A stretch of DNA of 37,733 bases. It comes from Sphingomonadales bacterium (GTDB lineage: Bacteria > Pseudomonadota > Alphaproteobacteria > SMXS01). Below the pieces are notes generated by a model. The model was not told where the DNA came from, ran no database searches, and was given only the letters and a program-made list of their open reading frames with translations. A program made the translations under genes and the position numbers. This document shows, piece by piece, positions 1 through 7,429 of the stretch (its first letter is position 1; the number at the start of each line of letters is the position of its first letter). Location of the stretch: assembly GCA_022844405.1 (NCBI GenBank), contig JALHLV010000036.1, positions 1 through 37,733 of the forward strand, in the 5' to 3' direction.

Positions 1-111
1 AACTCACAAAAACCAGCGGCAATCTCGCCGGTGGTCTGGTCGTGCCCATCCGCCAACCCGCACAACCCTCGACAACCTCAAATCAACAATCATCGGCGGG
101 GTGAGAAATCC

Positions 112-126
112 GGGTTAGGGTGAGGG
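112..126. repeat. Fragment of dispersed intergenic repeat
   Basis: The 15-base string GGGTTAGGGTGAGGG is the exact reverse complement of bases 4026-4040, which lie inside the multi-hairpin repeat downstream of ferrochelatase. A small hairpin (ACCGC-AAA-GCGGT, about 130-142) follows it. Together they look like the end of a dispersed palindromic repeat lying downstream of the leftward phasin gene. The rest of bases 1-219 shows no gene that I can support. Confidence 0.45.
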
Positions 127-219
127 GGACCGCAAAGCGGTTCTGTACGGATCAGCCGCTCAGGCAATCACGGCCCAGCGTTGCCGGCTACCGCTTCAGG
201 CGGCCTCTCGTGTCGGAAG

Positions 220-648
220 TTACTTCTTGGCGGACGCCTGGACCTCGGAAAGGCTTTCCTGGACGCGACGGCCGATGATGCCCCACGCCTCGGTCTGCGA
301 CTTGCCGGCCAGCTCGGCCAGTTCCTTCATGTTGGCGACCGACTTCTCGAACGTGCCGCGGGCCATCTCGACCGGCTTGGCGAACACGTCCGCGCCGGCG
401 CCGGCGCCGATGGTCTTGGCGGTTTCCTGAAACTCGCTGAACGCCGCGGCGGCCATTTCCTGCTGGCGCTTGGCAACCGCCTGCAGGCCCTCGAGCGCGA
501 CGCGGCTGGCGTCGGTCAGGGCGGCGATGTTCGCCTGGCCGGCCTTCATCAGGCCGTCGACGTTGAAGCCCGGAACGGTGCCGGTGAACTGCGAAAAGCC
601 CTTGGTCCAGTTCTCGAACACATCGGCGAACGGATTGGTCTGCGACAT
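220..648 (-). CDS. Phasin family protein (PHA granule coat)
   Basis: A 142-residue protein that I read as a phasin, a small amphipathic protein that coats polyhydroxyalkanoate granules and controls their size and number. It starts MSQTNPFADVFENW, is almost entirely helical, is rich in Ala, Glu, Gln and Lys, and has no cysteine or membrane segment. The central stretch (about residues 40-110, with ALEGLQAVAKRQQEMAAAAF) matches the Phasin_2 style seen in alphaproteobacteria. An AGGAG lies 7 bases before the ATG, so the start is well supported. Upstream is a promoter overlapped by two TTGCA/TGCAA dyads (711-753). No PHA synthase or regulator gene is in the window, so the link to PHA rests on the family and the operator. 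Confidence 0.88.
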   Translation of the reverse strand: MSQTNPFADVFENWTKGFSQFTGTVPGFNVDGLMKAGQANIAALTDASRVALEGLQAVAKRQQEMAAAAFSEFQETAKTIGAGAGADVFAKPVEMARGTFEKSVANMKELAELAGKSQTEAWGIIGRRVQESLSEVQASAKK

Positions 649-710
649 GGTGATCTCCTAACTCGGTGTAAGCTGCCAGTAGGTTGGTTCTGCGGGCGGC
701 GCCCTTTTTG

Positions 711-753
711 TTGCACTGCAATATATCCGCCAAATTTCATTTTGCAACTGCAA
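711..753 (-). promoter_or_regulatory. Phasin promoter with two PhaR-like dyads
   Basis: On the minus strand a -35-like TTGCAA (747-742), a 16-base spacer and a -10-like TATATT (725-720) form a plausible promoter for the phasin gene. Two dyads overlap it: TTGCACTGCAA (711-721) covers the end of the -10 and the expected start site, and TTGCAACTGCAA (742-753) covers the -35. Their centres lie about 31 bases apart, three helical turns, so bound repressors would face the same side. PhaR repressors of PHA-accumulating bacteria bind TGC/GCA-rich dyads before phasin genes. The assignment to PhaR is inference. Confidence 0.6.
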
Positions 754-825
754 AAAAGAAAGCGCGCCCGCATAAATATTCCGCATGGCGGCGAACCAAT
801 CCGGCCCGGATATTGTTACTACCTG

Positions 826-853
826 GTGACGTCGCCAAATACCTAGCTATAGT
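826..853 (+). promoter_or_regulatory. Possible promoter of the alpha/beta hydrolase
   Basis: GTGACG (826-831), a 16-base spacer and TATAGT (848-853) resemble a sigma-70 promoter about 50 bases before the hydrolase start at 905. The -10 matches five of six consensus bases and the -35 four of six. This is weak evidence on its own. Confidence 0.3.
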
Positions 854-904
854 GGTGGGTGGGGAAAGACACCCGGTAGAATGGGTGCTGACGAGGAAAC
901 AACA

Positions 905-1693
905 ATGAATGCGGATGCGCACTTGACGCTGGGCGCTCGGCAGTACCAACCACCAGCCGCCATCTGGTCCATGCTTGAGCCCGCACGGGCGCTGATGGAA
1001 ATGGGGCTGCTGTCGTTCTCGGGACCCTGCCTCGGGCAGGCGCCGCGCGGCGACGGCCATCCGGTCATGGTCATTCCCGGCTTCATGGGCACCGACACGT
1101 CGACCGCCGTGTTGCGGTCGTACCTCCGGGCACTGGGGTACGAGGTCCATCCCTGGGCGCTGGGGCGCAATTTCGGGCCGCGCGGCGACACCGAGGAGCG
1201 CATGGTCGAGCGCGCCAACCACCTCGCCGCCCGCTACGAACGCAAGGTCAGCCTGGTCGGCTGGAGCCTCGGCGGCATCTTCGCCCGGCAGATCGCCCGC
1301 GATATCCCCGACGCCATCCGCCAGGTGATCACCCTCGGCAGCCCGTTCGGCAGCGCCGGCCAGGGCGGCACCAACAAGGAGATCGCCGGGCTCTACGAGA
1401 GGCTGTCGGGCGACATGATCGGCCACGCGCCGGAAACCGTCCGCGCCCGCCATCGTTCGCGCCCGCCGGTCCCGTGCACGGCGATCTTCTCCAGGACCGA
1501 CGGCGTCGCCGTGTGGCAGGTCTGCACCGAGGAAGCCGGCCCCGACACCGACAACATCGAGGTGTTCGGCAGCCACACCGGCCTGGGCTTCAACCCCTTC
1601 GTGCTCTACGCGGTCGCCGACCGTCTGGCCCTGCCGGAAGACGGCTGGGAACCCTTCGACCGCGGCGGCGTCAAGGCGCTGTTCTACGGGTAA
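905..1693 (+). CDS. Alpha/beta hydrolase (esterase/lipase type)
   Basis: A 262-residue alpha/beta hydrolase. The nucleophile elbow is GWSLGG (GxSxG with Ser). An upstream segment, VMVIPGFMGTDTS, has the usual oxyanion-hole position before the first helix. Late Asp and His residues (DGVAVW and GSHTGLG) suit the rest of a catalytic triad. No signal peptide is seen, so it is probably cytoplasmic. I chose ATG 905 because GAGGAAAC (893-900) precedes it at good spacing; an in-frame ATG at 881 has no ribosome site. It is divergent from the phasin gene, so a role in PHA or lipid ester turnover is possible, but the substrate cannot be read from the sequence. Confidence 0.82.
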   Translation: MNADAHLTLGARQYQPPAAIWSMLEPARALMEMGLLSFSGPCLGQAPRGDGHPVMVIPGFMGTDTSTAVLRSYLRALGYEVHPWALGRNFGPRGDTEERMVERANHLAARYERKVSLVGWSLGGIFARQIARDIPDAIRQVITLGSPFGSAGQGGTNKEIAGLYERLSGDMIGHAPETVRARHRSRPPVPCTAIFSRTDGVAVWQVCTEEAGPDTDNIEVFGSHTGLGFNPFVLYAVADRLALPEDGWEPFDRGGVKALFYG

Positions 1694-1703
1694 ACTCCTG
1701 TTT

Positions 1704-1845
1704 GTCATCCCCGACGCTAGTCGAGCCCGCGAACCGGAGGTTCGCGGCTGCGAGACTTGCGATCGGGGACCCATGTCTCCACGTGAAAGTTGCGTATCCT
1801 GGATCGACATGGGTCCCCGCTCGCGCTTCGCTTGGCGGGGATGAC
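1704..1845. repeat. Nested palindromic intergenic repeat
   Basis: The element is bounded by a 10-base inverted repeat, GTCATCCCCG (1704-1713) and CGGGGATGAC (1836-1845). Inside lie a hairpin with a 9-bp stem and GGA loop (1727-1747) and a 13-bp perfect inverted repeat, GGGGACCCATGTC (1765-1777) and GACATGGGTCCCC (1806-1818). This architecture is that of a REP- or MITE-like dispersed repeat. It starts 10 bases after the hydrolase stop and may also act as a transcription end for that gene. Confidence 0.75.
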
Positions 1846-1962
1846 AATCATGGTTGGTTCTTCGCGTTGGCCGCAGATCAGCACGGACAGGCCAAACCTT
1901 TCTTCCCTTCAAACCTGGCTCCTCTCTGTTATCTTCCCTGCCGTGAACCGCAGGAGGATGTC

Positions 1963-2979
1963 ATGAGCAATCTGGTCAATCGGCAATGGACCCTGGCGAG
2001 CCGCCCCGCGGCCATGGTCAGCACGGACAATTTCAGGCTGGCCGACGCACCGGTGCCCGATCCGGCCGATGGGCAGATCATGGTGAAGGTCACCCACGTC
2101 GCGTTCGAGCCGGCCATGCGCGGCTGGATGGCCGAGAACCCCGGCTACATGGCCGCCATCCCCATCGGCGGCGTCATGCGCGCCATGGCGGCGGGCGAAG
2201 TGGTCGTGTCCCGCCATCCCGACTTCAAGCCGGGCGACAAGGTTTCCGGCATGTTTGGCTGGCAGGAATACGCCGTGGTCGCGGCCCAGGACAGGCTGTT
2301 GCCGGTGCAGAAGCTGGCGCCGGGCGTCACCGAGGAGATGGCCTTGAGCGTGCTCGGCATCACCGGCCTCACCGCCTATTTCGGCATGCTGGACGTGGGC
2401 AGGCCGCAGGCGGGCGACACGGTCGCCGTGTCGGGCGCGGCGGGCGCGACCGGCTCCATCGCCGGCCAGATCGCGAAAATCAAGGGCTGCAGGGTGATTG
2501 GCATCGCCGGCGGCGCCGACAAGTGCAAGTGGCTGACCGACGTGGCCGGCTTCGACGCAGCCATCGACTACAAGTCCGAGAACGTTGGCAAGCGGCTGCG
2601 CGAGCTGGCGCCCGACGGCATCAACGTGTTCTACGACAATGTGGGCGGCGAGATTCTCGAGGCGGCGCTGGACAACCTGGCCATCGGCGCGCGCATCGCG
2701 CTGTGCGGCGCCATCTCGGGCTACAACACCGGCTCGTTGCCGCAGCCGCCGAAGAACTACATGGCGCTGATCCTGAAGTCCTCCAGCATGGCCGGCTTCC
2801 TGCTCGGCCAGTATGCCAAGCGGTTCGGCGAGGCCTCGGCCGATCTGGGCGCCTGGGTGCGGGACGGCAAGCTGAAGTTCGCCGTCGACGTGCAGGACGG
2901 GTTCGAGAACGTGCCGTCCACGTTCCTGCGCCTGTTCCACGGCCAGAACCTGGGCAAGCAGCTCAACCGCATCGGCTGA
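1963..2979 (+). CDS. CurA-like NADPH-dependent oxidoreductase
   Basis: A 338-residue zinc-independent medium-chain dehydrogenase/reductase of the leukotriene B4 12-hydroxydehydrogenase / curcumin reductase (COG2130) type. These enzymes reduce alpha,beta-unsaturated ketones and aldehydes with NADPH. The N-terminal GroES-like half contains HVAFEPAMRGWM. The Rossmann motif is SGAAGATGSIAGQIAK (about residues 160-175), followed by YDNVGGEILEAAL and ALCGAISGYN, both typical of the family. There are no zinc-binding cysteines. The start is set by CAGGAGG (1951-1957) before ATG 1963; longer upstream reading through the palindromic repeat is spurious. Ferrochelatase follows after 31 bases and may be co-transcribed. 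Confidence 0.9.
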   Translation: MSNLVNRQWTLASRPAAMVSTDNFRLADAPVPDPADGQIMVKVTHVAFEPAMRGWMAENPGYMAAIPIGGVMRAMAAGEVVVSRHPDFKPGDKVSGMFGWQEYAVVAAQDRLLPVQKLAPGVTEEMALSVLGITGLTAYFGMLDVGRPQAGDTVAVSGAAGATGSIAGQIAKIKGCRVIGIAGGADKCKWLTDVAGFDAAIDYKSENVGKRLRELAPDGINVFYDNVGGEILEAALDNLAIGARIALCGAISGYNTGSLPQPPKNYMALILKSSSMAGFLLGQYAKRFGEASADLGAWVRDGKLKFAVDVQDGFENVPSTFLRLFHGQNLGKQLNRIG

Positions 2980-3010
2980 ACCGGGCGGGCAAAGCGGCCG
3001 TACAGGAGAC

Positions 3011-4012
3011 ATGACCGGACCCGACACCAACACCGGGGTGCTGCTGATCAATCTCGGCACGCCCGACGCGCCGACGCCCAAGGCGGTGCGCCGCTATCTG
3101 CGCGAGTTCCTCAGCGACCGCCGGGTGATCACCACCAACCCGCTGATCTGGCAGCCGATCCTTCACCTGTTCATCCTGCCGTTCCGGCCGCGCAAGACGG
3201 CCGAAGCCTACAAGCTGGTCTGGCGCGACGACGCCGACGGTTCGCCGCTGCGCCATTTCACCCGCACCTTGACCGAGGCAACCGCCGCGCGGGTCGGCCA
3301 GTCGCGCAACGATGTCGTCGTCGACTGGGCCATGCGCTACGGCACGCCGTCGGTGAAGGAGAAGCTGGAGAGCCTGCGGGCGCGGGGCTGCGGCCGCGTC
3401 CTGGCGATCGCGCTCTATCCGCAATACAGCGGCACCACGACCGCCTCGGCCTATGACGCGGTCGCCGCCGGGCTGCGCGCCTTGGACTGGCAGCCGGACC
3501 TGCGCACCGCGCCCGCCTTCCCGGAGGACCGGACCTATATCGAAGGATTGGCCCGCTCGGTCGAGGACCATGTGGCCTCGCTCGCGTCGCCGCCGGACGT
3601 GGTGATCGCGTCCTATCACGGCCTGCCGCAGAAATATGTCGACGACGGCGACCCCTATTACGACCAGTGCCTGAAGACCACGCGGCTGCTGCGCGAGCGG
3701 CTGGGCTGGGACGAGGACCGGCTGCGCATGACTTTCCAGTCCCGCTTCGGCGCGCTGGAATGGCTGCGGCCCTATACCGACGTGGTGCTGGCCGCGCTCC
3801 CCGGCGAAGGCGTGAAGAAAATCGCGGTGATCGCCCCCGCGTTCCTCGCCGACTGCCTGGAGACGCTGGAGGAAATGGCCGAACGCGGCCGCCACACCTT
3901 CCTCGACGCCGGCGGCGAGCAGTTCAGCTACATCCCCTGCCTCAACGCCACCCCGCCCGCGGTGGCCCTGCTCGACGGGTTGATCGCACGGGAGCTGGAG
4001 GGATGGGGGTAG
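3011..4012 (+). CDS. hemH: Ferrochelatase
   Basis: A 333-residue ferrochelatase, the last enzyme of protoheme synthesis, which inserts Fe2+ into protoporphyrin IX. It opens with GVLLINLGTPDAPT, the family N-terminus. It carries ASYHGLPQKYV with the catalytic His203, the DWAMRYGTPSV segment and a late CLETLEEMAE stretch with the conserved acidic face. Length is normal for the bacterial enzyme. No iron-sulfur cysteine cluster is seen at the C-terminus. AGGAG lies just before the ATG. Heme supply suits the heme proteins in this window (P450, cytochrome b), but this is a housekeeping gene and need not be linked to them. Confidence 0.96.
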   Translation: MTGPDTNTGVLLINLGTPDAPTPKAVRRYLREFLSDRRVITTNPLIWQPILHLFILPFRPRKTAEAYKLVWRDDADGSPLRHFTRTLTEATAARVGQSRNDVVVDWAMRYGTPSVKEKLESLRARGCGRVLAIALYPQYSGTTTASAYDAVAAGLRALDWQPDLRTAPAFPEDRTYIEGLARSVEDHVASLASPPDVVIASYHGLPQKYVDDGDPYYDQCLKTTRLLRERLGWDEDRLRMTFQSRFGALEWLRPYTDVVLAALPGEGVKKIAVIAPAFLADCLETLEEMAERGRHTFLDAGGEQFSYIPCLNATPPAVALLDGLIARELEGWG

Positions 4013-4013
4013 G

Positions 4014-4145
4014 GCCGCTTCGCGGCCCTCACCCTAACCCTCTCCCTGTTGGGGCGAGGGGACGATGCTTGTGCATCGACACGGATCGACCCTTCTCCCC
4101 ACCGGGGAGAAGATGGCGCGTAGCGCCAGATGAGGGGTGAGCCGC
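4014..4145. repeat. Multi-hairpin intergenic repeat after hemH
   Basis: A run of short palindromes between two convergent genes. It includes GGGCCGC-TTC-GCGGCCC directly after the hemH stop, a GATGC/GCATC hairpin, CTTCTCCCC-ACC-GGGGAGAAG, and TGGCGC-GTA-GCGCCA. The whole is bracketed by an imperfect inverted repeat, GCGGCCCTCACCCT near 4023 and AGGGGTGAGCCGC near 4133-4145. Such CCCTCACCCTAACCC-type elements are common REP-like repeats of GC-rich proteobacteria. The hairpins could terminate transcription from both flanking genes. Confidence 0.7.
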
Positions 4146-4159
4146 GCCAGCGGCTTCTC

Positions 4160-4543
4160 TTACTTCTTCGCCGCCGGCCCGTCGAACGACTTCAGCAATT
4201 CGTACCAGCCCGACCCCTTCACCGCCAGCGGCATGGCGCCGAACTTCGCGGCCGTGTCCAGGTGCTTCTGGCGGCCCGCCCAGGCGTTGGGGTCGCGCTG
4301 CCACTCGTTCAGCACGCGCTCGGCCTCGTCATAGCTGGGCGCCTCGACCTCGTAGAGCGACAGGTAGCCCGACACGGTCTGGCTCCCCAGATGCGCCCCG
4401 GCCAGCTTGAACACGCTGCCGCGCACGAAGTTCGGGCAATGGGCCGTGTCCTCGATGTGCTGGTCGACGAACCACTCGTCGAACTGCGCCTGCTTGTCGG
4501 CGCTGGGCGGCTCGCAGAGCCCGATGAGAACGAAACGCGGCAT
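4160..4543 (-). CDS. Dimeric alpha/beta-barrel protein (EthD/DUF4286-like)
   Basis: A 127-residue soluble protein with the signature of ferredoxin-like dimeric alpha/beta barrels: MPRFVLIGLCEPP as the first strand, QFDEWFVDQHIEDTAHCPNF as the first helix with its conserved His, and SGYLSLYEVEAPSYDEAERVL as a middle strand and helix. Related EthD and DUF4286 proteins accompany degradation pathways, but most have no assigned reaction. GGGGAG precedes the ATG on the minus strand. The gene is divergent from squalene-hopene cyclase, and the region between them has been duplicated (4554-4808). No specific function is proposed. Confidence 0.75.
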   Translation of the reverse strand: MPRFVLIGLCEPPSADKQAQFDEWFVDQHIEDTAHCPNFVRGSVFKLAGAHLGSQTVSGYLSLYEVEAPSYDEAERVLNEWQRDPNAWAGRQKHLDTAAKFGAMPLAVKGSGWYELLKSFDGPAAKK

Positions 4544-4553
4544 GGATAGTCTC

Positions 4554-4632
4554 CCCTGTCTGTGGTGTCCCGCAAATTAGCAGTTTCTTGGCACAAGGGA
4601 ACCGCTGACCCGAAACCGGCGCATGAACGTCG
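4554..4632. repeat. Direct repeat copy 1 of the shc upstream region
   Basis: These 79 bases match 4729-4808 with five substitutions and one single-base gap by my alignment, about 93% identity. The unit runs from just before the start of the leftward DUF4286-like gene to ATGAACGTCG, the first codons of squalene-hopene cyclase. Copy 1 therefore holds a decoy shc start at 4623. Confidence 0.85.
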
Positions 4633-4633
4633 G

Positions 4634-4726
4634 TATTTCGGTGACAGTGCATTTAATTGATCTTGAAAAAAGGCGCGTCATAGTGGCCGAGCAGGATCGA
4701 CAATTAAATGCACTGTCACCGAAATA
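4634..4726. mobile_element. 93-bp MITE/REP-like inverted-repeat element
   Basis: Two 26-base perfect inverted repeats (4634-4659 and 4701-4726; outer bases TATTTCGGTGACAGTGC) flank about 41 bases of unique sequence. The element encodes no transposase. It lies within one or two bases of the junction between two 79/80-base direct repeats. The end sequence resembles those I associate with REP-associated tyrosine transposases (RAYT, Y1_Tnp), but this is from memory. A 53-residue reading frame (4623-4784) opens at the decoy shc start and crosses the element. Confidence 0.7.
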
Positions 4727-4728
4727 TG

Positions 4729-4808
4729 CCCTGTCTATAGTGGTCCCGCAAACTAGCAGTTTCTTGACACAAGGGAACCGCTGACCCAAAACCGGCGCAT
4801 GAACGTCG
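4729..4808. repeat. Direct repeat copy 2, leading into shc
   Basis: This is the second copy of the 79/80-base unit and contains the true squalene-hopene cyclase start at 4799. The differences from copy 1 are scattered, so the duplication is not very recent. Confidence 0.85.
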
Positions 4809-6826
4809 AGACACCCCTGACCTTGCAGGCCATGGACGACATTTTGCGCGGCGCGATCCGCGACGGCCTCGCGTGGTCGGTGTCGACGCAGCATCCGGAC
4901 GGCTACTGGGTCGGCAGGCTGCAAACCAACGCCTGCATGGAAGCCGAGTGGATCCTGGCACTGCACTTCCTTGGCCTGCACGACCATCCGCACCGGCAAG
5001 GGCTGAAGCTGTCGATCCTGCGCGGCCAGCGCGAGGACGGGTCGTGGTGCATCTATCACGGCGCGCCGGGCGGCGACATCAACGCCACCGTCGAAAGCTA
5101 CGCGGCGCTGCGCTCCATGGGCATGGCGGCCGACGATCCGGTGCTGGCGAAGGCGCGGGCGTGGATTTTTTCAAAGGGCGGCCTGCGCAACGTGCGGGTG
5201 TTCACCCGCTACTGGCTGGCGCTGATCGGCGAGTGGCCGTGGGAGCGCACGCCCAACATCCCGCCAGAGGTGATCCGTTTCCCGCTGTGGTTCCCGTTCA
5301 GCATCTACAATTTCGCCTCCTGGGCGCGGGCGACGCTGATGCCCATCGCCGTGCTGTCGGCGCGGCGGCCGTCGCGGCCGCTGACCTCGCGGCTTGACGA
5401 GCTGTTTCCCGAAGGCCGCGACCGTTTCGACTATTCGCTGCCGAAAAAGATCAGGCCGTTCACCTGGGAACGGTTCTTCATGGGCACCGATGCGATCCTG
5501 CATGGCGCCCAAACCCGCAAGCTGATCCCCGGCCGCGAGGCGGCCATCGCTCGCGTACTGGAATGGGTCATCAAGCACCAGGATGCCGACGGCGCCTGGG
5601 GCGGCATCCAGCCGCCCTGGATCTACAGCCTGCTGGCGCTGCATATCGAGGGCTATCCCATGGGCCATCCGGTGATGGCCAAGGGGTTGGCCGCGCTGCA
5701 CGACCCGCGCTGGTGCTACGAAACGGATGGCGCCGTCAACATCCAGGCGTCGGTGTCGCCGGTGTGGGACACGGTGCTGACGCTGCTGGCCATGGAGGAT
5801 TGCGAGGCGCTGGACGAGCATGCGGAGGCGGTCGAGCGGGCCATCGGCTGGCTGCTCGACAACGAGGTGCGCCATTACGGCGACTGGTCGCAAAAGGTGA
5901 AGGGCGTCGCGCCGGGCGGCTGGGCGTTCGAATACGCCAACCAGTTCTATCCCGACGTGGACGACACCGCCGTGGCGCTGATCGTGCTGGCGAAGCATCG
6001 CCACGATCCGAAATGGCAGGCGCGCGGCATCGACGCGGTGATCGGCCGGGCGGTCAACTGGGTGCTGGCCATGCAGTGCCGGGGCGGCGGCTGGGCGGCG
6101 TTCGACCGCGACAACGACGCGGCGATCCTTACCCGCATCCCGTTCAGCGATTTCGGCGAGGCGCTCGATCCGCCCAGCGTCGACGTCACCGCCCATGTGC
6201 TCGAAGCGCTGGGCGTGCTGGGCTATGACTGGCACCATCCAGCGGTCGAGCGCGGCGTCGCGTTCCTGCGCAAGGAGCAGGAGACGGACGGTAGCTGGTG
6301 GGGCCGCTGGGGCGTCAACTATGTCTACGGCACTTCGGCCGCGCTGCCGGCGCTCAAGGCCGTGGGCGAGGACATGCGCGCCGACTACATCACCCGCGCC
6401 GCCGACTGGGTGATCGCCCACCAGAACACCGACGGCGGCTGGGGCGAGACCTGCGGCTCCTACATGGACCGGTCACTGGCGGGGAAAGGCGACAGCACCG
6501 CGTCGCAGACCGCCTGGGCGCTGATGTCGCTGCTCGCCGTCGGCCGGCCGGGTGACCGGACAGTGGTGGAGACCGGATTGCGCTACCTGTCGTCGCGCCA
6601 GAACGGCGGCACCTGGGACGAAGCCGAATACACCGGCACCGGCTTCCCCGGCTACGGCCTCGGCCGGCACATCGACCTGGGCCAGGGCGTCGAGGAGAAC
6701 CTGGGCCAGTCGATCGAACTCAGCCGCGGCTTCATGATCAACTACAATCTCTACCGCCACTACTTCCCGCTGATGGCCATGGGCCGGGCGCGCAAATACC
6801 TCGCGCGTTTGGGGAATGAAGCCTGA
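4799..6826 (+). CDS. shc: Squalene-hopene cyclase
   Basis: A 675-residue squalene-hopene cyclase, the membrane-associated enzyme that folds squalene into hopene, the parent of hopanoids. The acid motif DVDDTA is at residues 386-391, with Asp388 in the position of the protonating Asp. QW-type repeats stud the protein, for example QDADGAWGG, QETDGSWWGRW and QNTDGGWGE. GSWWGRWGVNYVYGTSAAL is the family signature near residues 498-516. Length is normal. No strong ribosome site precedes ATG 4799 (AAGGGA lies 23-28 bases away). The next ATG, at 4832, is possible but would cut the usual N-terminus. No other hopanoid gene is present here. The 5' region carries a duplication. Confidence 0.96.
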   Translation: MNVETPLTLQAMDDILRGAIRDGLAWSVSTQHPDGYWVGRLQTNACMEAEWILALHFLGLHDHPHRQGLKLSILRGQREDGSWCIYHGAPGGDINATVESYAALRSMGMAADDPVLAKARAWIFSKGGLRNVRVFTRYWLALIGEWPWERTPNIPPEVIRFPLWFPFSIYNFASWARATLMPIAVLSARRPSRPLTSRLDELFPEGRDRFDYSLPKKIRPFTWERFFMGTDAILHGAQTRKLIPGREAAIARVLEWVIKHQDADGAWGGIQPPWIYSLLALHIEGYPMGHPVMAKGLAALHDPRWCYETDGAVNIQASVSPVWDTVLTLLAMEDCEALDEHAEAVERAIGWLLDNEVRHYGDWSQKVKGVAPGGWAFEYANQFYPDVDDTAVALIVLAKHRHDPKWQARGIDAVIGRAVNWVLAMQCRGGGWAAFDRDNDAAILTRIPFSDFGEALDPPSVDVTAHVLEALGVLGYDWHHPAVERGVAFLRKEQETDGSWWGRWGVNYVYGTSAALPALKAVGEDMRADYITRAADWVIAHQNTDGGWGETCGSYMDRSLAGKGDSTASQTAWALMSLLAVGRPGDRTVVETGLRYLSSRQNGGTWDEAEYTGTGFPGYGLGRHIDLGQGVEENLGQSIELSRGFMINYNLYRHYFPLMAMGRARKYLARLGNEA

Positions 6827-6835
6827 CAGAAACGC

Positions 6836-6867
6836 AAAAAAAACCGTCTCGAATCGAGGCGGTTTGC
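6836..6867. terminator. Bidirectional terminator between shc and the cold-shock gene
   Basis: AAACCGTCTCG (6841-6851), the loop AAT and CGAGGCGGTTT (6855-6865) form an 11-bp stem with one G-T wobble on the plus strand. An A tract (6836-6843) on its left becomes a run of eight U in leftward transcripts. It lies 14 bases after the shc stop. A second hairpin, GGAGGG-CTCA / TGAG-A-CCCTCC (about 6935-6959), lies closer to the cold-shock gene. Confidence 0.7.
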
Positions 6868-6977
6868 AGGCGGAATTATGGGGTAAATGTGTCATAAACC
6901 CGGGCCGCGCGGTCCGGATCGACGGGCTGCGCCTGGAGGGCTCACGCATGAGACCCTCCCTGCAGTTCGCCGGCGTG

Positions 6978-7187
6978 TCAGCCGAGGACCTTCAGTTCTT
7001 CAGCCGAGCTTTTGCCGTTGCGGCCACGAGTCAGTTCGTAGGAGACCTTCTGGCCCTCACGCAGGCCCGACAGGCCGGCCCGCTCGACGGCGGAGATGTG
7101 GACGAAGGCGTCGGCCGAACCGTCGTCCGGCTGGATGAAGCCATAGCCCTTGGTCGCATTGAACCACTTCACGGTTCCGTTGGTCAT
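6978..7187 (-). CDS. Cold-shock domain protein (CspA family)
   Basis: A 69-residue single cold-shock domain that binds single-stranded RNA and melts mRNA structure. The first strand is [10 protein letters not shown], followed by the RNP1-type [10 protein letters not shown] (residues 13-22) and the RNP2-type DAFVHISAV (residues 26-34). Start 7187 gives the exact family length; reading further upstream adds an unrelated 25-residue tail. The 242 bases between this gene and the helicase hold several hairpins (7224-7241, 7348-7371, 7390-7410), consistent with a long structured leader as in many csp mRNAs. The DEAD-box helicase upstream on the same strand is a functional partner type in RNA remodelling. 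Confidence 0.95.
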   Translation of the reverse strand: MTNGTVKWFNATKGYGFIQPDDGSADAFVHISAVERAGLSGLREGQKVSYELTRGRNGKSSAEELKVLG

Positions 7188-7331
7188 AGAGAGTGCTTTC
7201 TTCAAAGATGGCATAACAAACATCCGCACCAACGGGTGCGGACGGTTTCTCAGCTCGCTCAAGTCCTGGAGATCGGTAGCTCTGTCGGTGACGAAGCAGA
7301 TGAGCCGGGTCTTAGGTCACTGATCTTGCGG

Positions 7332-7359
7332 ATATAATCCCGCAAATCGGCGAATTCAA
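7332..7359 (-). promoter_or_regulatory. Possible promoter of the cold-shock gene
   Basis: On the minus strand TTGAAT (7359-7354), a 16-base spacer and TTATAT (7337-7332) resemble a sigma-70 promoter. It would give a leader of about 140 bases before the start codon at 7187. The -35 also lies at the edge of a hairpin (7348-7371). Confidence is low. Confidence 0.25.
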
Positions 7360-7429
7360 ATAAATTCGCCGGTCTCGAACGCCGCGATTCCCGGCCGGAA
7401 ACCGGCCGGGAGCGCGGGGTTGCGAGCGC

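Noticed and set aside
881-904. Upstream ATG extending the alpha/beta hydrolase by eight residues
   Set aside because: No ribosome site; GAGGAAAC lies between it and ATG 905, which fits the later start.
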